Below, one piece after another: positions 25,141 to 34,100 of a stretch of 64,000 nt of DNA. The translations under genes were made by a program, and so were the position numbers. The notes below the pieces were generated by a model that worked only from the letters and a program-made list of their open reading frames with translations, did no database searches and had not been told where the DNA came from. This DNA comes from Buttiauxella agrestis (GTDB taxonomy: Bacteria > Pseudomonadota > Gammaproteobacteria > Enterobacterales > Enterobacteriaceae), in assembly GCF_900446255.1 (NCBI RefSeq), contig NZ_UIGI01000001.1, forward strand, positions 832,763-896,762, read 5' to 3'. The number at the start of each line of letters is the position of its first letter. The first letter of the stretch is position 1.

Positions 25141-25743
25141 ATGTTCACTCCTAATTTTGATGAATCTGTAATGCTCATCGGTGACGAGATAAAAAAATCT
25201 GAAAACGCGTATTTCTCATTGAGAAAAAAACGTCAGCGCATCGAAATGAGAAAGGATGGCAATATATTTTACCTTGAAAAAGGTTCCGTCTCTGTTTACC
25301 GGGTTGAAAACGATTTAGTCACGGTGAGTTTCACCGCGCCCGCCATACTCGGCCTGGCACAGATGCGTAATGATGTTATGTCTCATTATCTGCGTTGTGA
25401 TACCGATTGTGAGATGTGGGTAATGAGTTCGGCTAATGCTAATGAAATGCTCACCAGAAAAAGTTTGTGGATGCATGCATTTGATATTTTAACCAATCAT
25501 CTGCAACGTTATTTCCAGCGTGAAAATATGCGCTCGCACAAGACCATTCGCGAAATCGTGATTGAGCATGTGAAACATATATGGTCTCTTGAGCCTGAGA
25601 TCCGCGAAAAGACGTCGGTTTATACTTTCATTTTGAGCAGAAACCATATTTCACGTAGTGCTATTCATAAGGTGCTACAGGAATTGGTTAATGAAGGTAA
25701 GTTGACGCTCAATCGTGGGAAGCTGTCTTTGTTCAGTTGCTAA
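25141..25743 (+). CDS. IprA/YaiV-like winged-helix regulator
   Basis: The 200-residue protein has the layout of the IprA (YaiV) family. An N-terminal cyclic-nucleotide-binding-like beta domain includes NIFYLEKGSVSVYRVENDLV and ILGLAQM. A long helix follows, then a C-terminal winged helix (FILSRNHISRSAIHKVLQEL, about residues 161-180, then GKLTLNRGKLSLF). IprA in Salmonella affects oxidative-stress responses. AAGAGAAG lies just before the ATG. It precedes the Lap secretion genes, which are convergent with it across a strong terminator. A role in controlling the adhesin is possible from position only. Confidence 0.8.
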   Translation: MFTPNFDESVMLIGDEIKKSENAYFSLRKKRQRIEMRKDGNIFYLEKGSVSVYRVENDLVTVSFTAPAILGLAQMRNDVMSHYLRCDTDCEMWVMSSANANEMLTRKSLWMHAFDILTNHLQRYFQRENMRSHKTIREIVIEHVKHIWSLEPEIREKTSVYTFILSRNHISRSAIHKVLQELVNEGKLTLNRGKLSLFSC

Positions 25744-25753
25744 TCCGACCGAC

Positions 25754-25791
25754 AAAAAAAGCCGCAACGTTATCCGTTGCGGCTTTTTTTT
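25754..25791. terminator. Strong bidirectional intrinsic terminator
   Basis: GCCGCAACG (25761-25769) pairs with CGTTGCGGC (25775-25783) around TTATC, with seven A before and nine T after. It serves the regulator on the plus strand and the lapEBC genes on the minus strand. Confidence 0.92.
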
Positions 25792-27163
25792 ATCTTTCGC
25801 GTAAGGCTTCTGCTTTTGCGCGAATAATCGGTTTTAGCAGATAACTCAGAATCGATTTCTTACCCGTCAATATATCTACCGATGCGACCATTCCCGGAAT
25901 AATAAGCATTGGATGCTCCTTTGTTCCCAGGTAGTTCTTGTCGGTACGCAAACGGGCAATATAGTAACTGTGACCTTCTTTATCCGTCACGGTATCAGGG
26001 CTAATCTGCACCAGTTCACCGTCCAGTCCGCCGTAAGTGGTGTAATCATAAGCGGTAAATTTCACCATCGCATGCTGGCCTGGATGCAAGAAAGCAATAT
26101 CACGTGGTTGGATCTTCACTTCAATCAGCAGCTTATCGTCAAGTGGCACGATTTCGACTAAATCACTGCCAGGTTGAATCACGCCGCCAATGGTGTTGAC
26201 CATTATTTGCTGAACGATACCGCGAACTGGCGAAACCACCATGGTGCGATTGACGCGGTCTTCGAGGGCTTTGCCCGTCGCTTCGGCTTTACTCAGGTTA
26301 GTGCGTGCTTCGTTGAGCTGGGAAAGTGCATCGCTCTGGAAGCGGTTGCGGCTTTCTCCAATCTTATTCTCAATCTCTTTGGTTTCGGACGCAGATTTAG
26401 GAATGGAAAGCGAGACAGAATCCAGCAGCCCTTTGGTTTCCACTTCGGTGCGGCGCAGACGCAAAATCTCGACTTTAGAAATCGCACCTGAAGCCAGCAG
26501 TGGCTCAGACATTTTGATCTCTTGCTGCAACAAGCTGAGGCTGTTTTTGTATTGCAACTGCTTGGACTGGAAATCGCGCAGTTCTTGTCTCTTCTGCACC
26601 AACTGTTCCTGAAGCCCTTCGATTTCATTCTGGAACTGTCGGCGGCGGCTGTTGAAAAGGTCGAGTTCGCCACGAGCGACATCAGGCGCTTTTTTCATTA
26701 TCTCATCCGAAATAATGAAATCTTTGTCTTCCGCTTCCGCGCTCAGGCGGTCAATTTTAGCCTGCAGGCCAAGTTTGTCCGCTTCCGTTTCACCGACGTT
26801 CGATGCAAAACGCGTGTCGTCCAGATGCAGCAGTGGCGTGCCGGCTTCAACAATTTGCCCTTCGTGAACAAACAGTTCAGTGACGATCCCGCCTTCCAGG
26901 TTCTGAATTTTTTGCAGGCGGGAGGAGGGGATTGCCTTGCCTTCGCCACGCGTCACTTCATCAAGCTGGGCAAAACCGGCCCAGATGAACGACAACACCA
27001 CCAACGCCAAAATGGTCCATAGCGTCAGGCGGATAACACGCGGTGAGTCATCGATAAGTGCATGACTCACTTCATTAATATTATCCGTCTGGTTCTCATC
27101 GCGGCCTTTAAAATAGTGGCGGGCTTGCTGACGGAAATCTTTAAATAACTCAGCGAGACGCAT
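25790..27163 (-). CDS. lapC: LapC-like HlyD-family type I secretion adaptor
   Basis: The 457-residue membrane-fusion protein bridges the inner-membrane ABC transporter and the outer-membrane channel. It has a short cytoplasmic N-terminus, one membrane span (LTLWTILALVVLSFIWAGF, about 47-65), and a lipoyl half-motif (LEGGIVTELFVHEGQIV). A long coiled-coil hairpin (about 150-300) and the HlyD C-terminal beta region (VVSPVRGIVQQIMVNTIGGVI, VEIVPLDDKLLIEVKI) follow. Its start overlaps the end of lapB by 14 bases. It is the last gene of the secretion unit and ends at the bidirectional terminator. Confidence 0.92.
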   Translation of the reverse strand: MRLAELFKDFRQQARHYFKGRDENQTDNINEVSHALIDDSPRVIRLTLWTILALVVLSFIWAGFAQLDEVTRGEGKAIPSSRLQKIQNLEGGIVTELFVHEGQIVEAGTPLLHLDDTRFASNVGETEADKLGLQAKIDRLSAEAEDKDFIISDEIMKKAPDVARGELDLFNSRRRQFQNEIEGLQEQLVQKRQELRDFQSKQLQYKNSLSLLQQEIKMSEPLLASGAISKVEILRLRRTEVETKGLLDSVSLSIPKSASETKEIENKIGESRNRFQSDALSQLNEARTNLSKAEATGKALEDRVNRTMVVSPVRGIVQQIMVNTIGGVIQPGSDLVEIVPLDDKLLIEVKIQPRDIAFLHPGQHAMVKFTAYDYTTYGGLDGELVQISPDTVTDKEGHSYYIARLRTDKNYLGTKEHPMLIIPGMVASVDILTGKKSILSYLLKPIIRAKAEALRER

Positions 27164-29342
27164 TGATTTGACCCTTCTTCAGCGCATCCATCACGATAGC
27201 TTTCGGGCCATCAGCAATAATGCGTCCTTTATCAACAATAATCAGGCGATCAACCAACGACAGCATCGACGCTTTATGTGTCACCAGTAGCAAGGTTTTA
27301 TCAGCAACAAACGGCACCAGGCCCTGTTTGATTCTGTCTTCGCTGGTGTTGTCCATAGCGCTGGTTGGTTCATCAAGCAGCAGAACAGGAGGTTCGAGCA
27401 GTAGCGCGCGAGCCAGCGCCACGGCCTGGCGTTGCCCGCCAGACAACTGCATTCCACGCTCGCCCACTTGCAGGTTATAACCGTCCGGGTGAATACGTGC
27501 GAACTCGTTAACCCCCGCCAGTTCCGCCGCACGCAGCATGGTTTCATCGTCAACATAACGCGCACCAGAAATCAGGTTATCGCGCAGCGTGCCGTTAAAT
27601 AGCTGAATATCCTGCGGAACGTAACCAATGCTATGGCGTAAATCATTCACATCCAGTTGGCGTGCATCGACGTCGTCGATCAAAATGTTACCGCCGGTTG
27701 GCTGGTACAAATTGATAATCAGCTTGCTGATGGAGCTTTTACCGGAGCCGCTACGGCCAATAATCCCGACGCGCTCGCCAGGCTTAATCGTCAGATTAAT
27801 TTTTTGCAGCGAAGGGTTTTTCTGCTCGGGATAGCTGAAATCAACGTCTTTAAACTCAATGCTGCCACGGAAGTTTTCACGCTTGAGCGGGTGCTCGTGT
27901 TCGCGACGTTCCTGCGGCATCGACATCATTTTTTCGGTACTGTTGATGGTCAGACGGGCTTGCTGATAACGCGCAATTAACCCGGTCAATTGCCCCATCG
28001 GCATCAGCGCGCGGCTATTGAGCATGTAGCAGGCAATCAGTCCACCCATGCTTAATTTGCCGCCGATAATCATATACACGCCGACAATAATCATGATGAC
28101 GCCAGACATTTGCTGGAACCATCCGGTCAGGTTGCTGGCAAAACTGGACAGCGTTTTCACGCGCAATTCCAGGCGACTCAGACTACCCAGCGTTTGTTCC
28201 CACTGATACTGGCGCTCGCTCTGGGCGTTATTAACTTTGATGGCATCCAGGCCGCTGAGGGTTTCAATCAGCAATGCCTGGCGCTCGCTTGCCAGACTCA
28301 TGGTTTTGGCCACAGCCGCATTCACCGGCTTTTGTAATGCCCAGCTAATCAGCAATGCGATAGGGAAGGTGAGCAGCGGGATCCACGCCAGAGTTCCGCC
28401 GATAATCCCGATAACCAACAACAGCACCAGCGTAAAGGGCAGGTCGATAAGCGTGGTCAGCGTCAGCGAAGACAGGAAGTCGCGCAGCGACTGAAACTCA
28501 TGAATATTCTGTGCAAAGCTGCCGACGCGAGCCGGGCGCGCTTTCATTTCCATGCCGGTGATACGCTCAAAAAGCGTGGCAGAAATAATCAGGTCACTCT
28601 TTTTTCCGGCGATATCGAGACAAATGCCGCGCAGCATTTTTAATATCAAATCAAAAATGAACGCCATGCAAATCCCAACCGCCAGAACCCACAACGTTAC
28701 CGTGGCGTGGTTTGGAACCACACGGTCATACACGTTCATGGTAAACAGCGGCGTGCCGAGCGCAATCAGGTTAATCAGCAAACTCGCCAGCACCGCATCC
28801 ATATACAGATAGCGCGACAGCTTAAGCGTATCTTTAAACCAGGATTTGGTACGCGGCAGGAACGATTCTGACTGCAAATCAAACTCATGGCGCGGGTGGG
28901 CGAAAATGACCTGGCCTGCGTAGATTGACTCAAGCTCGTTGGCGTCAATGGTGATTTCACCGCCTTCGCTTTCGCTCGGCATAATGCGTGCTTTGCCGTC
29001 GGCATTCCAGCCCAGTAATACGGCAGCGCCGCCATCACGAAGCAGAACCACCGCAGGCAGAGACATTGCCGGAATTTTATCGAGCGTGCGTTTGATGACC
29101 CGCGCTTTCAAACCGGCGCGAGCTGCCGCGCGCGGTAATATCGCTAGCGTCAGACGATCGTTTTCCAGCGGCAAACCACTACTTAATGTTGAGCGGCTCG
29201 CAGATTTACCATGCAAAGAGCACAGCACCAACAGGCAGTCGAGCAAAGGATCATCGTGGCGGCTACGTGGGTCATGATAATGCGACTCCTCAACGGGAGG
29301 CGTTTCTGACAGGGTATTCATCTGTTCAACTTGTGAATTCAT
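27150..29342 (-). CDS. lapB: LapB-like type I secretion ABC transporter
   Basis: The 730-residue protein energises export of the giant adhesin. Residues about 30-160 form a C39-like domain without the catalytic cysteine motif, as in transporters of non-cleaved RTX or Lap substrates. A six-span transmembrane domain covers about 180-460. The nucleotide-binding domain has Walker A IGRSGSGKSS (about 525), the signature LSGGQRQAVALARALL (about 634), Walker B LLLDEPTSAMD (about 656) and a switch histidine in LLVTHK. It lies between lapE and lapC; a repeat pair separates it from lapE. Confidence 0.94.
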   Translation of the reverse strand: MNSQVEQMNTLSETPPVEESHYHDPRSRHDDPLLDCLLVLCSLHGKSASRSTLSSGLPLENDRLTLAILPRAAARAGLKARVIKRTLDKIPAMSLPAVVLLRDGGAAVLLGWNADGKARIMPSESEGGEITIDANELESIYAGQVIFAHPRHEFDLQSESFLPRTKSWFKDTLKLSRYLYMDAVLASLLINLIALGTPLFTMNVYDRVVPNHATVTLWVLAVGICMAFIFDLILKMLRGICLDIAGKKSDLIISATLFERITGMEMKARPARVGSFAQNIHEFQSLRDFLSSLTLTTLIDLPFTLVLLLVIGIIGGTLAWIPLLTFPIALLISWALQKPVNAAVAKTMSLASERQALLIETLSGLDAIKVNNAQSERQYQWEQTLGSLSRLELRVKTLSSFASNLTGWFQQMSGVIMIIVGVYMIIGGKLSMGGLIACYMLNSRALMPMGQLTGLIARYQQARLTINSTEKMMSMPQERREHEHPLKRENFRGSIEFKDVDFSYPEQKNPSLQKINLTIKPGERVGIIGRSGSGKSSISKLIINLYQPTGGNILIDDVDARQLDVNDLRHSIGYVPQDIQLFNGTLRDNLISGARYVDDETMLRAAELAGVNEFARIHPDGYNLQVGERGMQLSGGQRQAVALARALLLEPPVLLLDEPTSAMDNTSEDRIKQGLVPFVADKTLLLVTHKASMLSLVDRLIIVDKGRIIADGPKAIVMDALKKGQINASR

Positions 29343-29363
29343 TTAGGCGTTATGTCGGTGTTT

Positions 29364-29432
29364 GTAGGGTGGATAAGCGAAGCGTCATCCACCAAATAAT
29401 GTCGGATGGCGCTGCGCTTATCCGACCTACGG
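29364..29432. repeat. Pair of inverted REP-like elements between lapE and lapB
   Basis: GTAGGGTGGATAAGCGAAGC at 29364 continues to CCACC, followed by an inverted, diverged copy whose complement begins CGTAGGTCGGATAAGCGCAG. Each half is a palindromic enterobacterial REP-type unit. A related pair occurs at 44751-44822. Confidence 0.8.
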
Positions 29433-29450
29433 AAATATATTCCTTAAACA

Positions 29451-30794
29451 CTACTGCAATTCTGGCAACGTATTATTACTTGCCGAATCTATTGGCTGGC
29501 CTGCGGCTGTGGGGTTGATTTTTAGTGATTTTAATAATTCACCTGTCCGGGCAAAAATACGGTAGCCGCTGGATATTTCCAGGTAACGTAATTCCACTAA
29601 ACGGCGTTTGGATGAAAAAACTTCATTTTCACTGTCTAATAAATCTAACAGCGTACGTTCACCTAAACTAAATTGGTCCTGATAAGCGGTACGGACTTTT
29701 ACACTACGGTCGGCATAATCAGCGGCTGCGGGTAATTGGTCGCGGGCACTTTTTAATGCCGACCATGCCAGGCCAATTTCCTGATTCATCTGGCGTAGTG
29801 TGTTATTACGAACATCCTGTGCTTGTTTTTGCAAATAGGCACGAGACTGCATTGCGGCTTTATCGCTGCCACCCTGATAGAGGTTGTAATGCATTTTCAC
29901 CATCGCTTGCCACTCCTCAGAATGCGCACGCGTGGTGTCAGTGTCGTTGCTAACGCTACGGGCAAGCTCGACGTCAACGCGTGGGTAAAACGTTGATTTA
30001 GAAGCCTCATATTGCTGACGAGCCGCTTCAATATCGGCATTTGCAGATTTCAGAAGCGGACTGTTGGATTCCATAATCCGTTTCGCATCTTCAAGCGATT
30101 TTGGCAACAAAGCATCAATGTTTTCCGGCAGACTGAGGTTTTCTGGCGCTTCACCGGTGACACTCAAGAACGTGGTATTTGCATCTTCGAGGTTGGTTTG
30201 CTCGGTCAGTAAATTGTTGCGAGCCTGTGCAAGACGGGCTTCTGCCTGCATTAAATCACCAGAACGGCCAACACCCTGGTCGGTACGCAAACGAATCTGG
30301 TCATAGATGCGTTCATGGTTTGCCAAATCGTCTTCTGCCAGACGGACATATTCCTGGCGTTGCAACACGTCGAGATAGGACTGAACCACTTCGAATGCGG
30401 TTGTTTCGCTAACATTCAAGACGTTAAAAGCACGAGAGTCCACCGTGGCTTTCTGGCGATCTACTTCGCTTGACGTCGCAAACCCGTCGAAGACATTCTG
30501 ATTAAGGTTAATCGTGGCATCGTTCGGGGAAAGGTTCATCCCTTTGTTACTGCCGCCTGCGCGCGTAGTAGCATCATTAATATTCTTCTGGCCTGCTTCG
30601 GCATCCAGATTTAATGTTGGCAGATAGCCACCGCGAGCTGCGCGTAAGTCTTGTTCAGCAGAATAACGACTATTAACAGAGGCATTAACTTCAGGATGAT
30701 TTGATAAGGCTTGTTTGACAGTATTTTGTAAACTTTCTGCGTTAACAGATTGTATTGATAAACAACCAATTATAAAAAAGAAAAACTTCTGCAT
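29451..30794 (-). CDS. lapE: LapE-like TolC-family outer-membrane channel
   Basis: The 447-residue protein starts with a signal peptide (MQKFFFFIIGCLSIQSVNA). It has the internal repeat of outer-membrane efflux proteins: the family opening NTVKQALSNHPEVNASVNS, FDGFATSSEVDRQKA, and the second-half partner YNLYQGGSDKAAMQSRAY. FSLGERTLLDLLDSENEVF is typical of AggA/TolC-type T1SS channels. It should form the outer-membrane pore through which the adhesin passes and in which it can be retained. It is the first gene of the minus-strand lapE-lapB-lapC unit, divergent from the adhesin. Confidence 0.92.
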   Translation of the reverse strand: MQKFFFFIIGCLSIQSVNAESLQNTVKQALSNHPEVNASVNSRYSAEQDLRAARGGYLPTLNLDAEAGQKNINDATTRAGGSNKGMNLSPNDATINLNQNVFDGFATSSEVDRQKATVDSRAFNVLNVSETTAFEVVQSYLDVLQRQEYVRLAEDDLANHERIYDQIRLRTDQGVGRSGDLMQAEARLAQARNNLLTEQTNLEDANTTFLSVTGEAPENLSLPENIDALLPKSLEDAKRIMESNSPLLKSANADIEAARQQYEASKSTFYPRVDVELARSVSNDTDTTRAHSEEWQAMVKMHYNLYQGGSDKAAMQSRAYLQKQAQDVRNNTLRQMNQEIGLAWSALKSARDQLPAAADYADRSVKVRTAYQDQFSLGERTLLDLLDSENEVFSSKRRLVELRYLEISSGYRIFARTGELLKSLKINPTAAGQPIDSASNNTLPELQ

Positions 30795-31195
30795 TGTCTG
30801 AATGCCTTATTACGCATAGTAATGATATCCCTATATCACGCTTTATATCCATTATCTCTTAACACGAAACATCATATTAATTAACAAGTGCAGAAGTGTT
30901 TGCCTGACTACAATAAATGCGGCTTTCATTCGAAATGAAATTTATTGTTTTGTAATGTGATGTTTCACTTTACGTCATTTTTGATTATATTTAACGCTCA
31001 GTCAAGCCTCCAGTAATAGAGTTCTAATAACTGTGTTTTTTTCTACATTTTAAATTAGCTCTGAATTAGAGATGTCCATTAATGGATATTTTTCTATATT
31101 CCGTGAATGTATTGTGAATGAAAGAATAATGTTATTGGTTAATTAACTTATTGCGGCATTTATAAAAATAAAGATGATATTCAAGAGAGGGTACT
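30795..31195. promoter_or_regulatory. Divergent control region between lapE and the adhesin
   Basis: The 401-bp AT-rich stretch holds no gene and must carry promoters for lapEBC and the adhesin. It contains a nested inverted repeat at 30911-30947. TTTCATT/AATGAAA arms with a 3-base spacer are surrounded by CAATAAA/TTTATTG. This could be an operator for one of the local regulators. Confidence 0.6.
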
Positions 31196-34100
31196 GTGAG
31201 TAATTTACTCGGTGTGATCAAGGCGATAATAGGCCAGGTTTATGTAGTAGAAGCAGATGGCTCGCAGCGTCTCTTGAAAGAAGGTGACCGAATCTACAGT
31301 GGCGAAGAAATTGTCACTGGCGCCAGCGGCGCGGTAAGTGTGGCTCTGCCAGACGGTAAAACACTCGATCTCGGGCGTAATAGCCACTGGACTGAACACG
31401 GCTTAAACGCGGTGAATAATGTGGAGCATGACACGCAAGATGTCGCATCCATACAGAAGGCAATCGCCGACGGTACCGACCCGACGCAAGCCTTAGAAGC
31501 GACCGCAGCGGGCAATGAACCCCCTGTGCAGATTGAAGGCGGCGGCGGCGGTCACACCCTGGTCCAACTGGACTTAACCGGGCAAATCATCGACCCAACA
31601 GCCGGTTTCAACACGCAAGGTATCGGCGCACCGACCTGGGCACTAAACCTCCCCGAGAATGGTTTAGACGACGGCGGCTCCCCGCCTGTACTTCCCCCGC
31701 TGGTTAACATTGACGATTTTGCCGGTAACGATGGCTTCATTAACAAAGAAGAAATAAGCCACGCCAACGTCAGCGGTACCAGTAACCAAAATCACGTCAC
31801 GCTGGTCTTCACCGATAGCCAAAAAAACACAATCACCGTCGATGTCCCTGTCGCTAACGGACACTGGACCATCCAGCCTGATTTAAGCGGCCTTGTAGAC
31901 GGTGAAATTACCGTGGTTGCCACCGCCACTGATGTTTCCGGGCGCACCGCGCAAAGCACCGCCGATGCACTGATTGACACTGTCGATCTGCACGACACTA
32001 TCACCATTGATGACGTCACCGCTGATAACGTGATTAACATCGCCGAATCTCATCAAGAGAAAACCTCCGTTCACGGCTCTGTCGGCGGCGATGCCAGACT
32101 CGGCGATAAAATTACGCTGACGGTGAACGGGCACGAATACAACGGTGAGGTTATTGACCTGGGTAATGGCGCATTGGGTTACCGGATTGACGTTTCTACT
32201 CAAGGGTTGCTGGCCGATCCCAATATTCACGCGACGGTGACTTCAACGGATGAAGCGGGGAACACCACTCAGGCTGCTTCCGATCACCACGTTGATATCG
32301 ATTTGGATATTCATAACTCGGTCACTATCGGGACTGTGGCTAGCGATGACGTGGTGAATGCCATCGAATCCCGTATGCCAACGATGATTACCGGCGTAGT
32401 GGGTGGCGATGCGCAGGCGGGCGACCCGATTACGGTGACGGTCAATGGCCGTGATTACCACGGAGTTGTGGTCAGTGAAAACGGTCAATTGCGTTATAAC
32501 GTCCCCGTACCGACCAACCAGCTTAACGAAGGAAATAATGACGTTAAGGTTGAGGTGGTCAGCCACGACGCGGCGGGTAACGAAGCGATTGCGGTCGAGC
32601 ACCACAATGTCACGCTTGATACCCTAGCGCAAAACGCGCTGACGATTGAAACCGTGGCGGGCGACAACGTGGTGAATGCCGCCGAGTCCCGTATGCCGAC
32701 CCTGATCTCCGGTGTGGTGAGCGGGGATGCGCAGGCGGGCGACCATGTGGTGGTCACAGTCAACGGCCATGAATACCGTGGCGATGTGGTGACCGACGAA
32801 AACGGCCAGCTGCGTTATGAAGTGCCGGTGCCGACGAATGCCCTGAACGAAGGCAACAACGATGTGCAGGTGATGGTCAGCGGCGTCGATGCTGCCGGTA
32901 ACACGGCGATTGCGGTGGAGCATAAAAATGTGGTCCTCGACACCCATGCCGAAAACCATGTGATCGTCCAGACCGTGGCCGGTGACAACGTGGTAAACGC
33001 CGCCGAGTCCCGTATGCCGACCATGATTTCTGGTGTAGTCAGCGGGGATGCGCAGGCGGGCGACCATGTGGTGGTCACAGTCAACGGCCATGAATTCCGT
33101 GGCGACGTGGTGACCGATGAAAACGGCCAGTTGCGCTACGAAGTGCCGGTCCCGACGGCGGCGCTCAACGAAGGCAACAACGACGTGCAGGTGATGGTCA
33201 CCGGTGTCGATGCCGCCGGGAACACCGCGATTGCGGTGGAGCATAAAAATGTGGTGCTCGACACCCATGCCGAAAACCACGTGATCGTCCAGACCGTGGC
33301 CGGTGACAACGTGGTCAATGCTGCCGAGTCACGGATGCCGACCCTGATTTCTGGCGTGGTGAGCGGGGATGCGCAGGCGGGCGATAAAGTCGTCGTCAGC
33401 GTTAACGGTCATGAATTCCGTGGCGACGTGGTGACCGACGAAAACGGCCAGTTGCGCTACGAAGTGCCGGTGCCGACGGCGGCGCTCAACGAAGGCAACA
33501 ACGATGTGCAGGTGATGGTCACGGGCGTCGATGCTTCGGGCAACACCGCGATTGCGGTGGAGCATAAAAATGTGGTCCTCGACACCCATGCCGAAAACCA
33601 CGTGATCGTCCAGACCGTGGCCGGTGACAACGTGGTCAATGCCGCCGAGTCCCGGATGCCAACCCTGATCTCCGGCGTGGTGAGCGGGGATGCGCAGGCG
33701 GGTGATAAAGTCGTCGTCAGCGTTAACGGCCATGAATACCGTGGCGATGTGGTGACCGACGAAAACGGCCAGCTGCGCTACGAAGTGCCGGTCCCGACGG
33801 CGGCGCTCAACGAAGGCAACAACGATGTGCAGGTGATGGTCACCGGTGTCGATGCGTCCGGGAACACCGCCATCGTGGTCGAGCATAAAAATGTGGTGCT
33901 CGACACCCACGCCGAAAATCATGTGATCGTCCAGACCGTGGCCGGTGACAACGTGGTCAATGCCGCCGAGTCCCGTATGCCGACCATGATTTCTGGTGTA
34001 GTCAGCGGGGATGCGCAGGCGGGCGACCATGTGGTGGTCACAGTCAACGGCCATGAATACCGTGGCGACGTGGTGACCGATGAAAACGGCCAGTTGCGTT

